DNA of 64,000 bases from Allium sativum (lineage: Eukaryota; Streptophyta; Magnoliopsida; Asparagales; Amaryllidaceae), in the NCBI GenBank assembly GCA_030737875.1, contig CM060922.1:227954335-228018334 (forward strand), read 5' to 3'. The notes under the pieces were generated by a model. The model was not told the origin of the DNA, ran no database searches, and saw nothing but the letters and a program-made list of their open reading frames with translations. This document shows positions 25,049-34,849 of this stretch, piece after piece. A program made the translations under genes and the position numbers. Each line of letters opens with the position of its first letter. Within the stretch, counting starts at the first letter, position 1.

Positions 25049-25480
25049 TTGGTGTTGCGTCGGAGGTCAGGGGAGGGTGTAGCGGTCGCCGGAGGTTGGG
25101 GGTCCGGCCAAAGGCGGTGGCGGTGGTCTTCGTTGGTGGATAGGGTTAATAACGTGGGGGGGGGGGTTCAGAGGAGAAGCAAGGGAGAGGGAGGAGAGCG
25201 CGGAGGGGAAGAAGATGGGGGGCTGACGCGAGGAGGAGGAGGTGACGGGGAAGAGGAGGGGGGCGCACCGTTCTTGAATTGGGGGGGGGGGGTGGGGGTT
25301 TATGCGTTGGAGCAGAAAAAAGGGGGAGGGGGAGGAGGAGGAGGGGAGGAGGGGGAAGAAGGAGAACTGGAGAGAGGGGGGCGTCGTCGGTGCCGCCGCC
25401 GCAGGGGCCGCACGGCGGTGGTCCCCCCCCGGGTCATCATTTTTTTCTCTTTCATTTTTCGATTTTGATTTTGAAAAGGG
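25049..25480 (+). repeat. G-rich low-complexity tract
   Basis: Dense G runs (for example 10 G near 25158 and 11 G near 25280) alternate with GGA and GGC repeats on the plus strand. In the LTR's own minus orientation the tract is C-rich. Open frames occur here in several phases on both strands and encode Gly/Arg/Pro-rich strings, which marks them as compositional artefacts. The tract could form G-quadruplexes. A related G-rich tract opens the window (1-60). Confidence 0.8.
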
Positions 25481-26501
25481 GGGTTTGACTTCGCAGAAGA
25501 AAAAGGAAGGGGTTGGTTATATAAATATTTATATATTTTATTATTTTTAAATTTCAAAAAGCAACTTTTTATTTCGAACTCGAAATCGAACCCGCCGACT
25601 GTCGTCCATAGCTAATTACCCTCATCCTAAATACAATGGGATATGTATCGTAAGCCAATTTGATCGTTTCGATCAGTTTCCACCAAAATCAAAATATAAA
25701 TCTATATATTGAATTTGAACGCTTATTTCAATTTACCGGGGCCACATATTGACTAAAAAAAATTCCCGAAAAATATTTTCTACCTTCGGATTGATGATAC
25801 AATCCTAACAAAACTAATTTCGTCAAATTCTGAGACCGTTTGAAAAATGGCCATTTTCTGGTCGGTCAAAATTGACTAAAACTGTTAAAACACGTTTTAT
25901 TTCACCACGCTTGCATATTGATTTCAAAAATTACGAATTTTGTAATCTAGCAATAACTCGACATCCCGGATCCAACAAAAGTGGTTTCATCGAAAACAGA
26001 GGTTGTTCGCAAAATTTCCATTTTTAAGGGCCAGAATTGCATAACGAGTATTCTGAATTTTCATCTGGGCATAACTTTTTATTCCCACTATGAAATTTCA
26101 ATTTTTCGGATTCGTTGGAAATATATTCTCAAATAGATTCTAATATTTTTGGTTTCGCTAAAATCCTGTTTATTTTGAATCCTGTACATTCATTTGAAAT
26201 TTGAAATCGAATTTTCAAACTTCCGTTCCATTTTCAATTCCCATTTTCAAACTACCGTGCCATTTTCAAACATTTCCGCTTATTGAAAATTGGCATCCAA
26301 AGTAATTAATGATTCTTCATAATTTGGGTAAGGGCCGTAAGGCTCCCACGAGGTGCAACCACCGCTTATTGATCATTTGTAGTGCACATCAGCAGCGGTG
26401 AGCGGACCGCACCTTTCCCATTTCATCAGGTTCGATTATTCCTATTTCTATGGGTTTTAATATGATCTGTTTTGTTTATGTGAACTCTCCATCGCCGCCT
26501 T

Positions 26502-26509
26502 AAACCCTA
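26502..26509 (+). promoter_or_regulatory. Telo-box-like AAACCCTA in the p32 promoter or 5' UTR
   Basis: AAACCCTA lies 44 bp upstream of the start codon, followed by 'ccctaaaacc'. Telo-boxes are common close to the start of plant genes for translation and organelle functions. A very short upstream ATG-TAA lies at 26538-26543. No confident TATA box was seen. Confidence 0.4.
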
Positions 26510-26545
26510 TACTTTTGCCCTAAAACCAAACCACAGAATGTAACG

Positions 26546-29303
26546 ATGACTTCTCGCTTAATATCCTCCTTGGCACGCTGCTCAATTCCTAGGGTTTCTT
26601 TTATTTCCAGATCTCAATTTTACTCGACTACTCCTCTCATCTCAACGACTTTGATGCTTAGAAATTTAATCAGCAAACCTTGCTGCGCAGTTTCTTTCAG
26701 ATCCGCTTCTTCAAAAAGTTTAGCGAGTGAGAATGATAAGGTCAAGTGTGACGACAAGGATCTCTTGCTTGTTTTGGAATCGCTGATCGCTGAGAAAAAT
26801 ATGGTAATAATACTCATTAACCCTTTCGCTCTTTTTATTGAACGATACTGCAATAACGTTTATCTTTTATTTAAAGTTCTGAATTCAAATTCTAATTTGT
26901 AAATCAGAACTTTACATATTTGTTTTTTGGCATTTCAAAACAAATTATTCTGAATTTGCAAGCTTAGCATATATCCTCTAGCATGATTTATATGTCTTGT
27001 TACTTTGTCGTTTGTAAAAGAAAAAAATTGGAATGTTGCATGCTTATCTTCGATCATCAAAGCCTGTATATATTTGGATTCTGTACTCACTACTGAGTGC
27101 ATGCCAGTTAAAAAATAATCATATTATGCTAATTGTGATTTTTAGCGACATTAAATAAATATAAAGGAACATTTAATTCCGTTGGCTCTGTACTTAACTT
27201 TGAAATGCTGGCAAGACTGGGCTAATTTTGTAAAGAGTCAGAATTTTCATCGTCTAGCATTATAAAGCATAACAGGGGTTCCAAATTTGATAAGTAGAGT
27301 ATACTAATACTTAGGCTTTAAGAATAGGATCATGGAAGGGTGGGATACTAATAATTATAGATTCTAATGAGGTCAAAACAGATACCACATATTCAAAGGC
27401 CTCAAGCTTAACCAGAACCACATTCAATCATAAGAGTCAACATGTTCAAACATCAACCAATTTCCCTTTTTTAGAGCGAAAAGAAAAACACATTCGAAAA
27501 TGAAATTTTCATCCAAAATTTACATGTACTATAACTTTGCAGGTTTTTTTTTTGGACCAATAAATTATATAATAAGGAAGCCTCTTTTGAATTCTTATTG
27601 TTTTGTTGATGGGGGTAATTATGACATAATCTTGTCAAAGGAAATTTCAGATCAATTTCTTTGGCATTAAGCAGACTGAAAATTATTATATTAATAGCAT
27701 ATACTGAAGTAGATATATGTCATACAGTTAGATTGTCATTTGTAGAAGAAAAAGTTGAAGTGTTTTATGGATGAGTTATCTCTATCAACATGTTTGTTTC
27801 TTCTTCCTTCGTCTAAGCGAGCAGTTTTATGCTGCAATTTTACGTTCTTCGCATATGCTGAAGTAACATTTTTACCCCGTTATTGCACTATAATTCTGCA
27901 CACCAAAAATAATATAGTTATTTTGTTGCCTCATAGCAGGCGTTTCTTTTTACAGTTGCCTAATGAATAATATATCTTGTTGAAGTGAATTTGCGAACTT
28001 TAGCACATTGTCCTCTAGCATGAGTGATAAAGTTACTTGATGGGTCTATCATTAGATGACCAATAATTTATCCTAGTTTCAATGATACGTGAACACAATC
28101 AAAACTAACTGATGATGTTGTTCTTTACCATTATAATAATTATTTCAAATCATTAATATGTACTTTTATTCTGGCATTTTAACAAGGAAAAGTGTTGCCA
28201 AAGGATTTTCCATTTGAGATTATTGATAATCCTCAAGGAAAATCAATTACACTTAAGAGAGAATATGACGGTGAGCAGATCGAAGCTAATGTGTTCAAGT
28301 ATTTTGAATCCGAGTTATCTCTAGATGTTACCGTAGACAAGCAAGTTGGCCGTACTTTAATATTACGTTGCAATCTCACACCAGATGGTTTCGAATCTTG
28401 TAGCATGTCACTGGAAAGTTCAGAAAACTCCCATGGAAAATATTTTGAAGGGCCTGTTTTGTTGTAAGATTTATTTATACTTGCTGAGATTGCTTGAAGC
28501 TTATCCTTACCTTTGTCTAACTTTGCATTTGGAAATTGCTTTCTTTTATTTAATTAAATCTATTAATACTCCTGACCTGAGGGGGTATGTGGATTTTTAA
28601 TCATTATTAAAATTTGAAATTATTATTATTCCTTTTTTTTCCTGTCTATACAAGCCATTTGAAATAAATATTGTCCATCTTAAACATTTAGACGTGACGT
28701 TAGTAATTTTTGTGAAATTTTGCAAATCATCCAATTAATCATGAATATTCTTAAGCTTACTATAGATTGTGAAATTTTGCAATTCACCATTGCTAAAGTC
28801 TACTAAATACATAAAGGTCTACTAATAAAAAGTTGGAAATAAGGTTTTTTTTATTCCAAAAGGTCTACTAAATACATTGTGTGGTATCCATATTTTCCCA
28901 CAAGGTTATCAATAATAAAATGATAAAATTTATTTACAACTGGCATTCCATTGTATAAAACAGCATGTAGATTTTTTTTCTTTCTTTTTTCTGTTTCTTT
29001 TGGGAAGTGCAAACCTATTATCTTAGCATATATTGAAAGTTTATTCATTTTTCAATTATTTACATGCAACAGACGCTACAATAAAAGGCTTTAGTAGATC
29101 TTTATCTATGCATTTAGCTAATTCACTTCATCTGGATAAGTAATACGTGTTGATGAGTATCTTTCTCATGTTGGTTTTTTCCTTAATCTTAAAACCTTTT
29201 CAGTGATTCAGACGAGAGGTTGGAAAGTGCCTTTCAGGAGTACTTGGCTGCAAGAGGTTTCAAAAAATCTATCTATGATTACTTGGATTATCTGATGGAC
29301 TAG
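26546..29303 (+). CDS. Mitochondrial p32/MAM33-family glycoprotein-like gene, early stop
   Basis: Three exons are proposed: 26546-26803, 28187-28463 (acceptor AG at 28185) and 29204-29303. The family forms acidic trimers in the mitochondrial matrix and aids ribosome or respiratory-complex assembly. Exon 1 encodes a Ser/Arg-rich, acid-poor N-terminus fitting a mitochondrial presequence, then 'LLLVLESLIAEK'. Exon 2 carries 'PKDFPFEIIDNP' and 'ITLKREYDGEQI', clear family motifs. Exon 3 carries 'SDERLESAFQEYLAARG'. Exons 2 and 3 join in phase at GT 28464 and AG 29202. Exons 1 and 2 do not: the donor at 26804 is phase 0 but the exon 2 frame needs one extra base. A weaker AG at 28202 would fit phase, or a small exon is missing. 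A TAG (29301-29303) precedes 14 more in-frame family-like codons and a TGA at 29346, so the C-terminal helix would be lost. It may be a pseudogene. Confidence 0.7.
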
Positions 29304-29417
29304 AAGGCTTCTGCTTGGCAGAGAATCAAGGGGTTTATTGAGAAGTGATCTGTCCATTAATGGTTTTTTTCCTGATAACAATTTTTGGTTCATTTTATCC
29401 TTTAGGGTATTTTCCTG

Positions 29418-29671
29418 ATAACCAAAGGAGTTTTTACCCTTAAGGGTAAAAGGAATAAAAAATTGTACCATAAGGACAAAGGGACAAAATTTTATCCTCA
29501 AGGACAAAATTTAGTGTAAAGGGAGGAATTCAGGGGTCCACTATAATTTCTCCTTTTACACTAACACATGTCCTTATGGACAAAATTTTCCTCCATTGTC
29601 CTTATGGAACAGTTTTAGGTTCATTTTGTCCTTCAGGGTATTTTCCTTGAGGGTAAAACCCCTCTGGTTAT
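29418..29671. repeat. Foldback element downstream of the p32-like gene
   Basis: Two inverted arms of about 113 and 127 bp (29418-29530 and 29545-29671) flank a 14-bp loop. Paired blocks include 'ataaccaaaggagtttttac' with its near complement at the right end, 'accataaggacaa' with 'ttgtccttatgg', and 'agtgtaaagggaggaatt' with 'aatttctccttttacact'. Pairing is imperfect at roughly one base in eight. It starts about 70 bp after the last family-like codon, so it could lie in the 3' UTR. It may be a MITE or a precursor of small RNAs. Confidence 0.7.
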
Positions 29672-29974
29672 TCGGTTGGATTTGTTTAAATGGCATTAAT
29701 TACCGATCAAGCATCTGTGAAAGGCATAACTTTTTGCACTATGTTTAATGAGACTAGAACTAGAAGTAGTGTCATATATTCTTACTATAGCGTCTTGATC
29801 AGTTTTATATTTCAGAGGTTTTGCTTATATGATTTGTTTATTATTTGTATCACACCTCTTTTAAGTTTAATGCAGTACTGGTGCTTTTTTTTGATGAATT
29901 TTAGATTCTTTCCTCAATCTTTGTTGAAACATGAATGATGTGCCTCCTTCAAAGTGTTTTTTGTTATTCTTAAA

Positions 29975-32656
29975 TGTGCAGGGTCTAGTTTAACCATAGA
30001 AGTAGGTGAATGTGGTTTATTGTGGTTTTGCAAGTTATTAAAAATATCGCAATGCAAATAATAATTAGAGAAATAAATGCGGAAAGTAAATGACACTGAT
30101 ATACCAAGCTTTGGCAAAGCCATGTCTACTGCTGCATTCCCAAGTTTTCTATATATGATTGAAACTCTCTCTATGCTTACAAATCCCCGTAAACTCGCGA
30201 CATTCGCTCCCAATTGTTCTAATCCTATGTCGAAAACCCTGCACTGATCTTTATCCCCCAGATCAGATTTTTACCGAATTACAAACTCGTAAACTCTAAC
30301 TATAAATCCTATAAATAGGAAACTAGAAAACTGATGGATCAATTACAATTGAAAAATAAAAGCAGAAGAATAAACTAAAAACAAAAATAACCTTTATAAA
30401 ATATAATATGCCAACCAACATTTTCTTTGCTTCTCAAAAGAATGTTGGCCTCTCTTTAAATCCTCAATGGTGGCCTAAGAATGAAATTAGGGTTTTTGCT
30501 ACCTAAATCGAATAGCTACTTCAAATATGGATGAATCTTTTGATGGCTCGATTGTCGTTGCTAGCTCATCGATTGATTTGGGCTCTGGCGATCCAAATCA
30601 GTGTGAGTAATTCTGATTTAAAATTGTTTGCTCTCGAGTTTTTGTTGTTTGATTTCGATACTCATGTCAATGATGAATCTGGTGTATGAATAAGGTATAG
30701 AAACCCTTAATCCATTCTCTAATTTCCTTGAATTGCCTTGCTTTGATTAGTGTGTGATTTTTGCTCTTGTGTGATTTGTTGATTAAAAAAAAGCATATGT
30801 CACTTGATTTTATGGAAACAATTGATTGATTTTAATAAGACTTTCCAGAAATGAAATTTCCCTGTAATCAACAAATCAATTTTTGAAAAATTGGAACTTG
30901 CCAAAAATGTTTGTTTATTGATTTATTTTCAGAAATTTGTCTTCGAATGAATTTCAGAATTGCTTCAACATGTGCATTTCAATCTTGCCAAATTTGCTCA
31001 TTCGAAAACAAGAAATCATTAGAACACATGATTTTCTCTTGCTATTTTCTGGAAACATATGAATGAATTTCCTTGACCATAATTTGTGCATTCGAAATCT
31101 TTTTCTGTGAGCATTCAGGGCTTCATGCATTGTTTTTTCTACCTATAACAATCCAAGCATTGAATTGTTTACTTGTGGCTTGGCATTATTATTTCAGCAT
31201 GTTCATTTGGGTACACATATATATATATATATATGAGTATATGTATATATACACGCGCACACACACACACACATAAGTGTGTATATATACGTTTAATTGC
31301 TGCCAATATTATGTTGTCTTCTTTAAGCTGATGACCTGAACCATTTTGTTGCTGCCTTGATCATGTCTTGTTCACTTGAGATGTTGGTCTGGCTTTCCTT
31401 ACTTGACCCTTGGTGATGTGTCCATGGTTCATTGTGTTTGGCTTGAAACCGAGTTTTCACCATTGCATGTCTTTCCTTTGACCATTCTTGTATGCTTCCT
31501 CTGCAAATTGCTTGTTGAAATGTCGTGACACCTCTGTGTCAATCTGGCTTTCATGTACACTATGTGTACACCCTTGTTGTATTAGCACATGAATGTGATA
31601 CTGCTATGTCTAGGGCTGTCAATTTCCTACACGACCAGTGACCCGACCTGAAACCCGCACGGAAATTAGCAGGTTAAACCGTCCCGTTTAGTTAGTGGGT
31701 CATTTTCGGGTCAAGCCGAATTTCACCCGTTTATAAACGGGTGGGTTTAGGGTTGACTTGCTAACCCGATTTTGACCCGCCAAACCCGATTATATGTTGT
31801 ATCTCTTCCATACCGTTAGTCTTTTATGTATACTATTAGTGTTAATCTTTTATGTATGCAATAATCAGTATGCTCGTATATGTAAGTTGTTATATTTTAC
31901 TAATTTATTCTTGTATGTTGTTAGTTATATTTTACTTATAACATATGCATCTCTTCCATACTGGTAGTCTTTAATTTATGCAGTATGGGAATGAATACTT
32001 ATGTATAGAAAATAATTTTTGGATATGATGATTTCATGCTTTATATATGTGTTGCATGTTGGTGACTTTGCAACTTGTTGCGTGTTGGTGATTATATAAC
32101 AGTGTACATGTTGGTAATTTGGCTCTTTTGTTGCTTATATTAGTAGGCAATATCTATCAATAGGTCAAACAGGTAAACCCGACCCAATATGACCCGACAT
32201 GACCCATTTAGTTAAATGGGTTACGCGGGTCGGGTCGGGTCAACCCGTTTATAAACGGGTCGGGTTAGGGTTGGGAAAATATGACCCGTTTAATAAACGG
32301 GTTGACCCGACCCATTTATAAATCAACCCGAACCCGACTTGACCCGACCCGAACCCGACCCGACACGACCCATTGACAACCCTAGCCATGTCCATGACTC
32401 CCCATTACTTGTGTATGTAAGCTGGTCACTTGCACCATGCTGCATATGACACTTGTATCATAGCTGTTTTGTTGTGCCTTGCATTTTACTTTCTTCATGA
32501 ACGTGCATGCTTTCATTTTGTCCACATTGACCGAAAAGTGCAGTGTCACAGACCTGCTTGTATTTGGAATCTTAAACTTGTCATTTTGGAGTACACATGA
32601 ACCTGGAGTGTCTTGTTGTTCTTGTAACTTGAACTTGTGCATGATAAAATTACTAT
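29975..32656 (-). mobile_element. Ty1/copia-type LTR, copy 2 (with nested insertions)
   Basis: It begins 'tgtgcagggtctag' and parallels 17910-19575 in the same orientation. No primer-binding site lies to its left, so it is a solo or 3' LTR. It is interrupted by a hAT MITE (31611-32384) and ends where a CACTA terminus begins (32657). An AT and AC microsatellite at about 31217-31290 is expanded relative to copy 1. The frame at 31073-31276 runs through this microsatellite and is not coding. Confidence 0.65.
31611..32384. mobile_element. hAT-type MITE, 774 bp, with 8-bp target duplication
   Basis: The ends read TAGGGCTGTCAAT and ATTGACAACCCTA, near-perfect inverted repeats. Flanking 8-mers 'gctatgtc' (31603-31610) and 'gccatgtc' (32385-32392) form a target duplication with one mismatch. 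The homologous copia LTR at about 19450-19465 has a single uninterrupted 'gctgtgtcc' there, confirming insertion. The right half is filled with 'gggtcgggt' and 'acccgaccc' repeats. No transposase is encoded, so it needs an autonomous hAT partner. Confidence 0.9.
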
Positions 32657-32760
32657 CACTACAAGAAAAAGTTATATTAATAGCAAGTAAGGATGACAAG
32701 AGAGTTTGTCTTGCCATAATTAAGTGGTTAGTGGCTAACAAGGGTGGAGGATGACGTGTA
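32657..32760 (+). mobile_element. CACTA transposon 5' terminus
   Basis: CACTACAAGAAAAA at 32657-32670 is the canonical plant CACTA end. It interrupts the copia LTR copy, and 'tat' (32654-32656) would be the 3-bp target site. The following sequence includes small inverted motifs such as 'gttagtggctaac'. No matching 3' end (TTTTCTTGTAGTG) was found in the window, so its length is unknown. Confidence 0.6.
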
Positions 32761-33418
32761 TAGCTGCCTTTATTATTACCATTTACGCCATTACTGCTAA
32801 CATGAATTTTTTTTGGCATTTCCCTCAATCGTTTTTTTTCGTTGCCGCTCTAAAATCACTTTACCCATTTTCTTCCTTCTTTCCTAATTAACATGAATAT
32901 TCTTTATTCTGGCTCCACCGCAACCTTCTCCTTCCCTAATCATTCTTCCTTTTCTCCTTCTAATCATTCTTTACCTCTAATCGCTTGTTCCCCTTTGCCA
33001 CTCAATGTCACGTTGTTTGTCATCAGAGTCCGTAGCATATTTCTCTTGATCCCCTTGGCAACTTCGTTTGATTTCGACTGTCATCAATTTACATCAGGTA
33101 ATTCCTCTTTTTGCTGTTCGATTTCATTTTAGATAATGTATTATTTCGATTTCACGCGAATCCTTATATGTTGTCCTATTTACGTTAAAGTCGATTCAGA
33201 TTAGGGTTATCTCTTTGTTAGAGCAATTACATATAGGGTTATCTATAGGTTTTGCAGGTAACGACAAAAGGAATCAATTTCGTAGCTAAAGTGAAAACTG
33301 ATGGTGAGAAAGGTGAGAAAGAGAAGCATAGGAGCTGGGCGATGTCTTCTCTTCATCAAGATAAGGGAACAACAAGATAAGGGAAACATAATATGTTGAT
33401 TAATCCATATTTCCTACT
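32761..33418. other. No recognised gene
   Basis: A T/C-rich stretch (32840-33130) contains a short frame starting at 32893 with no recognisable domain. It may be the interior of the CACTA element that begins at 32657. Confidence 0.4.
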
Positions 33419-33664
33419 TCACAATAACTGGCAATGGTCTTTTTTTCCACTCCGATGATCACAAAACAGGTGGTCTGGAGAGAGTGCCTTGTAGGTGTTG
33501 GATTTAGTAGGATCATATTTGTCTCCTTTTTGAGGGAAGCAAGAGTTACATGAACCACATTGCGTCCATGTTAAACTGGTCCCTGTATCCAAAGCTAGAT
33601 TATGTTTTGACTTACCAATCAGCAAAGGGACCACACACATAATTTCACTCAGCACAAGTTTCAT
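33419..33664 (-). pseudogene. Nepenthesin-type A1 aspartic protease fragment
   Basis: The 81-residue frame contains the first active-site motif in 'ALDTGTSLTWTQC', followed by 'CGSCNSCFPQKG', 'YDPTKSNTYKAL' and a His-Leu-Phe-Cys segment. This matches the N-lobe of plant pepsin-like (A1B) proteases, which are secreted or plastid enzymes that use two Asp residues. The signal peptide, propeptide, flap and second DTG/DSG are absent, and the frame stops after 'HCQLL'. No further domain pieces were recognised on either side. It is a gene fragment, possibly captured by a transposon. Confidence 0.75.
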
Positions 33665-34508
33665 ATGCGTACTTGAAGGGAGAATAGTAAATTACATAGC
33701 ACTAGCGATGTATGATTATTTAATACTTAAAAATATTGCTTTTTATTTTATTAATTACACATTACTAGAGCAATGCAGTACTCAGTTATAGTTGTAGGCA
33801 AAAAAAATTTAGCCTTCTAGTAACAGATCTAACAAAGCAAATAGCCACTGTTAAAAGTTGACAAACAACTCGTATGTGTGCTTACTTTTGCAATTATAAC
33901 AAATGGTCTGGGCACATACAGACGCACCTACACATATCGTATTTGTGCTTACTTTTGCACATGCATATGGATATCGATGTATAATATGTATATATGCATG
34001 TGTGTTTGTATACATATGAATTTTTTTACACGTAAAAGGGTGTGAGTCGGGGATAAGACATATTGACTTCCAAACATGTCACTCCAAATTTTAGTCAAAT
34101 TGAACCAAAGGTTAAAAGATTTAAACCCCTCAAGGTTATCATTAAATTTATGCATAGTAATTTTTTTAATGTGTTATTACTATGATCTAACAGTCAACAT
34201 GCTTTCAAAAATGGATATGGGATATTGTTTCTAAATTGGAACAATTGACTGCAACTTTTTTATAGGTTAAGCAGAGATGCTAGATTTGATAAAAAACCAA
34301 ATAAAAAAGATGTTGACTATAAATTTCCAAAAGACTTGGTTTCCATGTATAGTGAAATAATTTTTACATAAATAAACTTTTCATGGTTTCCTTGAATTTC
34401 TTCATTAGTTATAATGATTGACATTGTGCAACTTACAGTATAATGAGTTTGGAGTGCACTCAGGGTATTATAATTTGCTTAAATTCAGTGCTAGTTCAAT
34501 AACTAGTA
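33665..34508. other. AT-rich intergenic DNA
   Basis: No gene was recognised. The segment holds a short local repeat ('gtgcttacttttgca' near 33878 and 33946) and otherwise AT-rich unique-looking sequence. Confidence 0.5.
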
Positions 34509-34513
34509 GATTC

Positions 34514-34844
34514 TGTTAGAGAACCCCGAATTATCACAAAACCAATTGTCAATGTGAAGGGTGAACTCATTATAGTTATACAGGATTCATTTTACAAATT
34601 CCCCAATGTGGGACTTGTCTCAACACGCCCCCGCACGTGTGGCGTATCATGAGCCTAACACGTGGACCTTTATATTGGGTGACGTGGATAAGTGTGGCAT
34701 TGTGCGCACGAATTAAACCCGCTCTGATACCATGTTAGAGAACCCCAAATTATCACAAAACCAATTGGCAATGTGAAGGGTGAACTCATTATAGTTATAC
34801 AGGATTCATTTTACAAATTCCCCAATGTGGGACTTGTCTCAACA
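34514..34844 (-). mobile_element. Intact TRIM retrotransposon, 331 bp
   Basis: Two 112-bp LTRs (34514-34625 and 34733-34844) start TGTTAGAGAACCCC and end TCTCAACA, differing at two positions by eye. The 107-bp interior contains a perfect initiator-Met primer-binding site (minus-strand TGGTATCAGAGC, 34721-34732) touching the right LTR. A G-rich tract ('gtgcgggggcg' on the minus strand, 34626 onward) beside the left LTR acts as the polypurine tract. The target duplication 'gattc' flanks it perfectly (34509-34513 and 34845-34849). It encodes nothing and must be mobilised in trans. The near-identical LTRs indicate a fairly recent insertion. Confidence 0.95.
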
Positions 34845-34849
34845 GATTC

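Larger units (their letters stand above)
19872..26276 (-). mobile_element. Family A LTR, long copy, truncated at its right end
   Basis: It starts TGAAACGACCC and follows the same block order as the 4923-bp LTR at 40074-44996. Shared blocks include 'cataccgaggtgtgaggctc', 'atatccgagg-gcctcgca' and 'ctcagagaagggcgttaag'. It is longer (6.4 kb) partly because the 117-bp block at 21129 is repeated at 22078, about 950 bp on. The last ~150 bp found in the other copies are missing, and homology ends near 26276. No internal gypsy coding region adjoins it, so it behaves as a broken solo LTR. It ends 270 bp upstream of the p32-like start codon. Confidence 0.75.

Noticed and set aside
25049..25557. Overlapping long open frames on both strands in the G-rich tract
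   Set aside because: They encode Gly/Arg/Glu or Ser/Pro strings in several phases at once, lie inside an LTR, and are explained by GC-rich low complexity.
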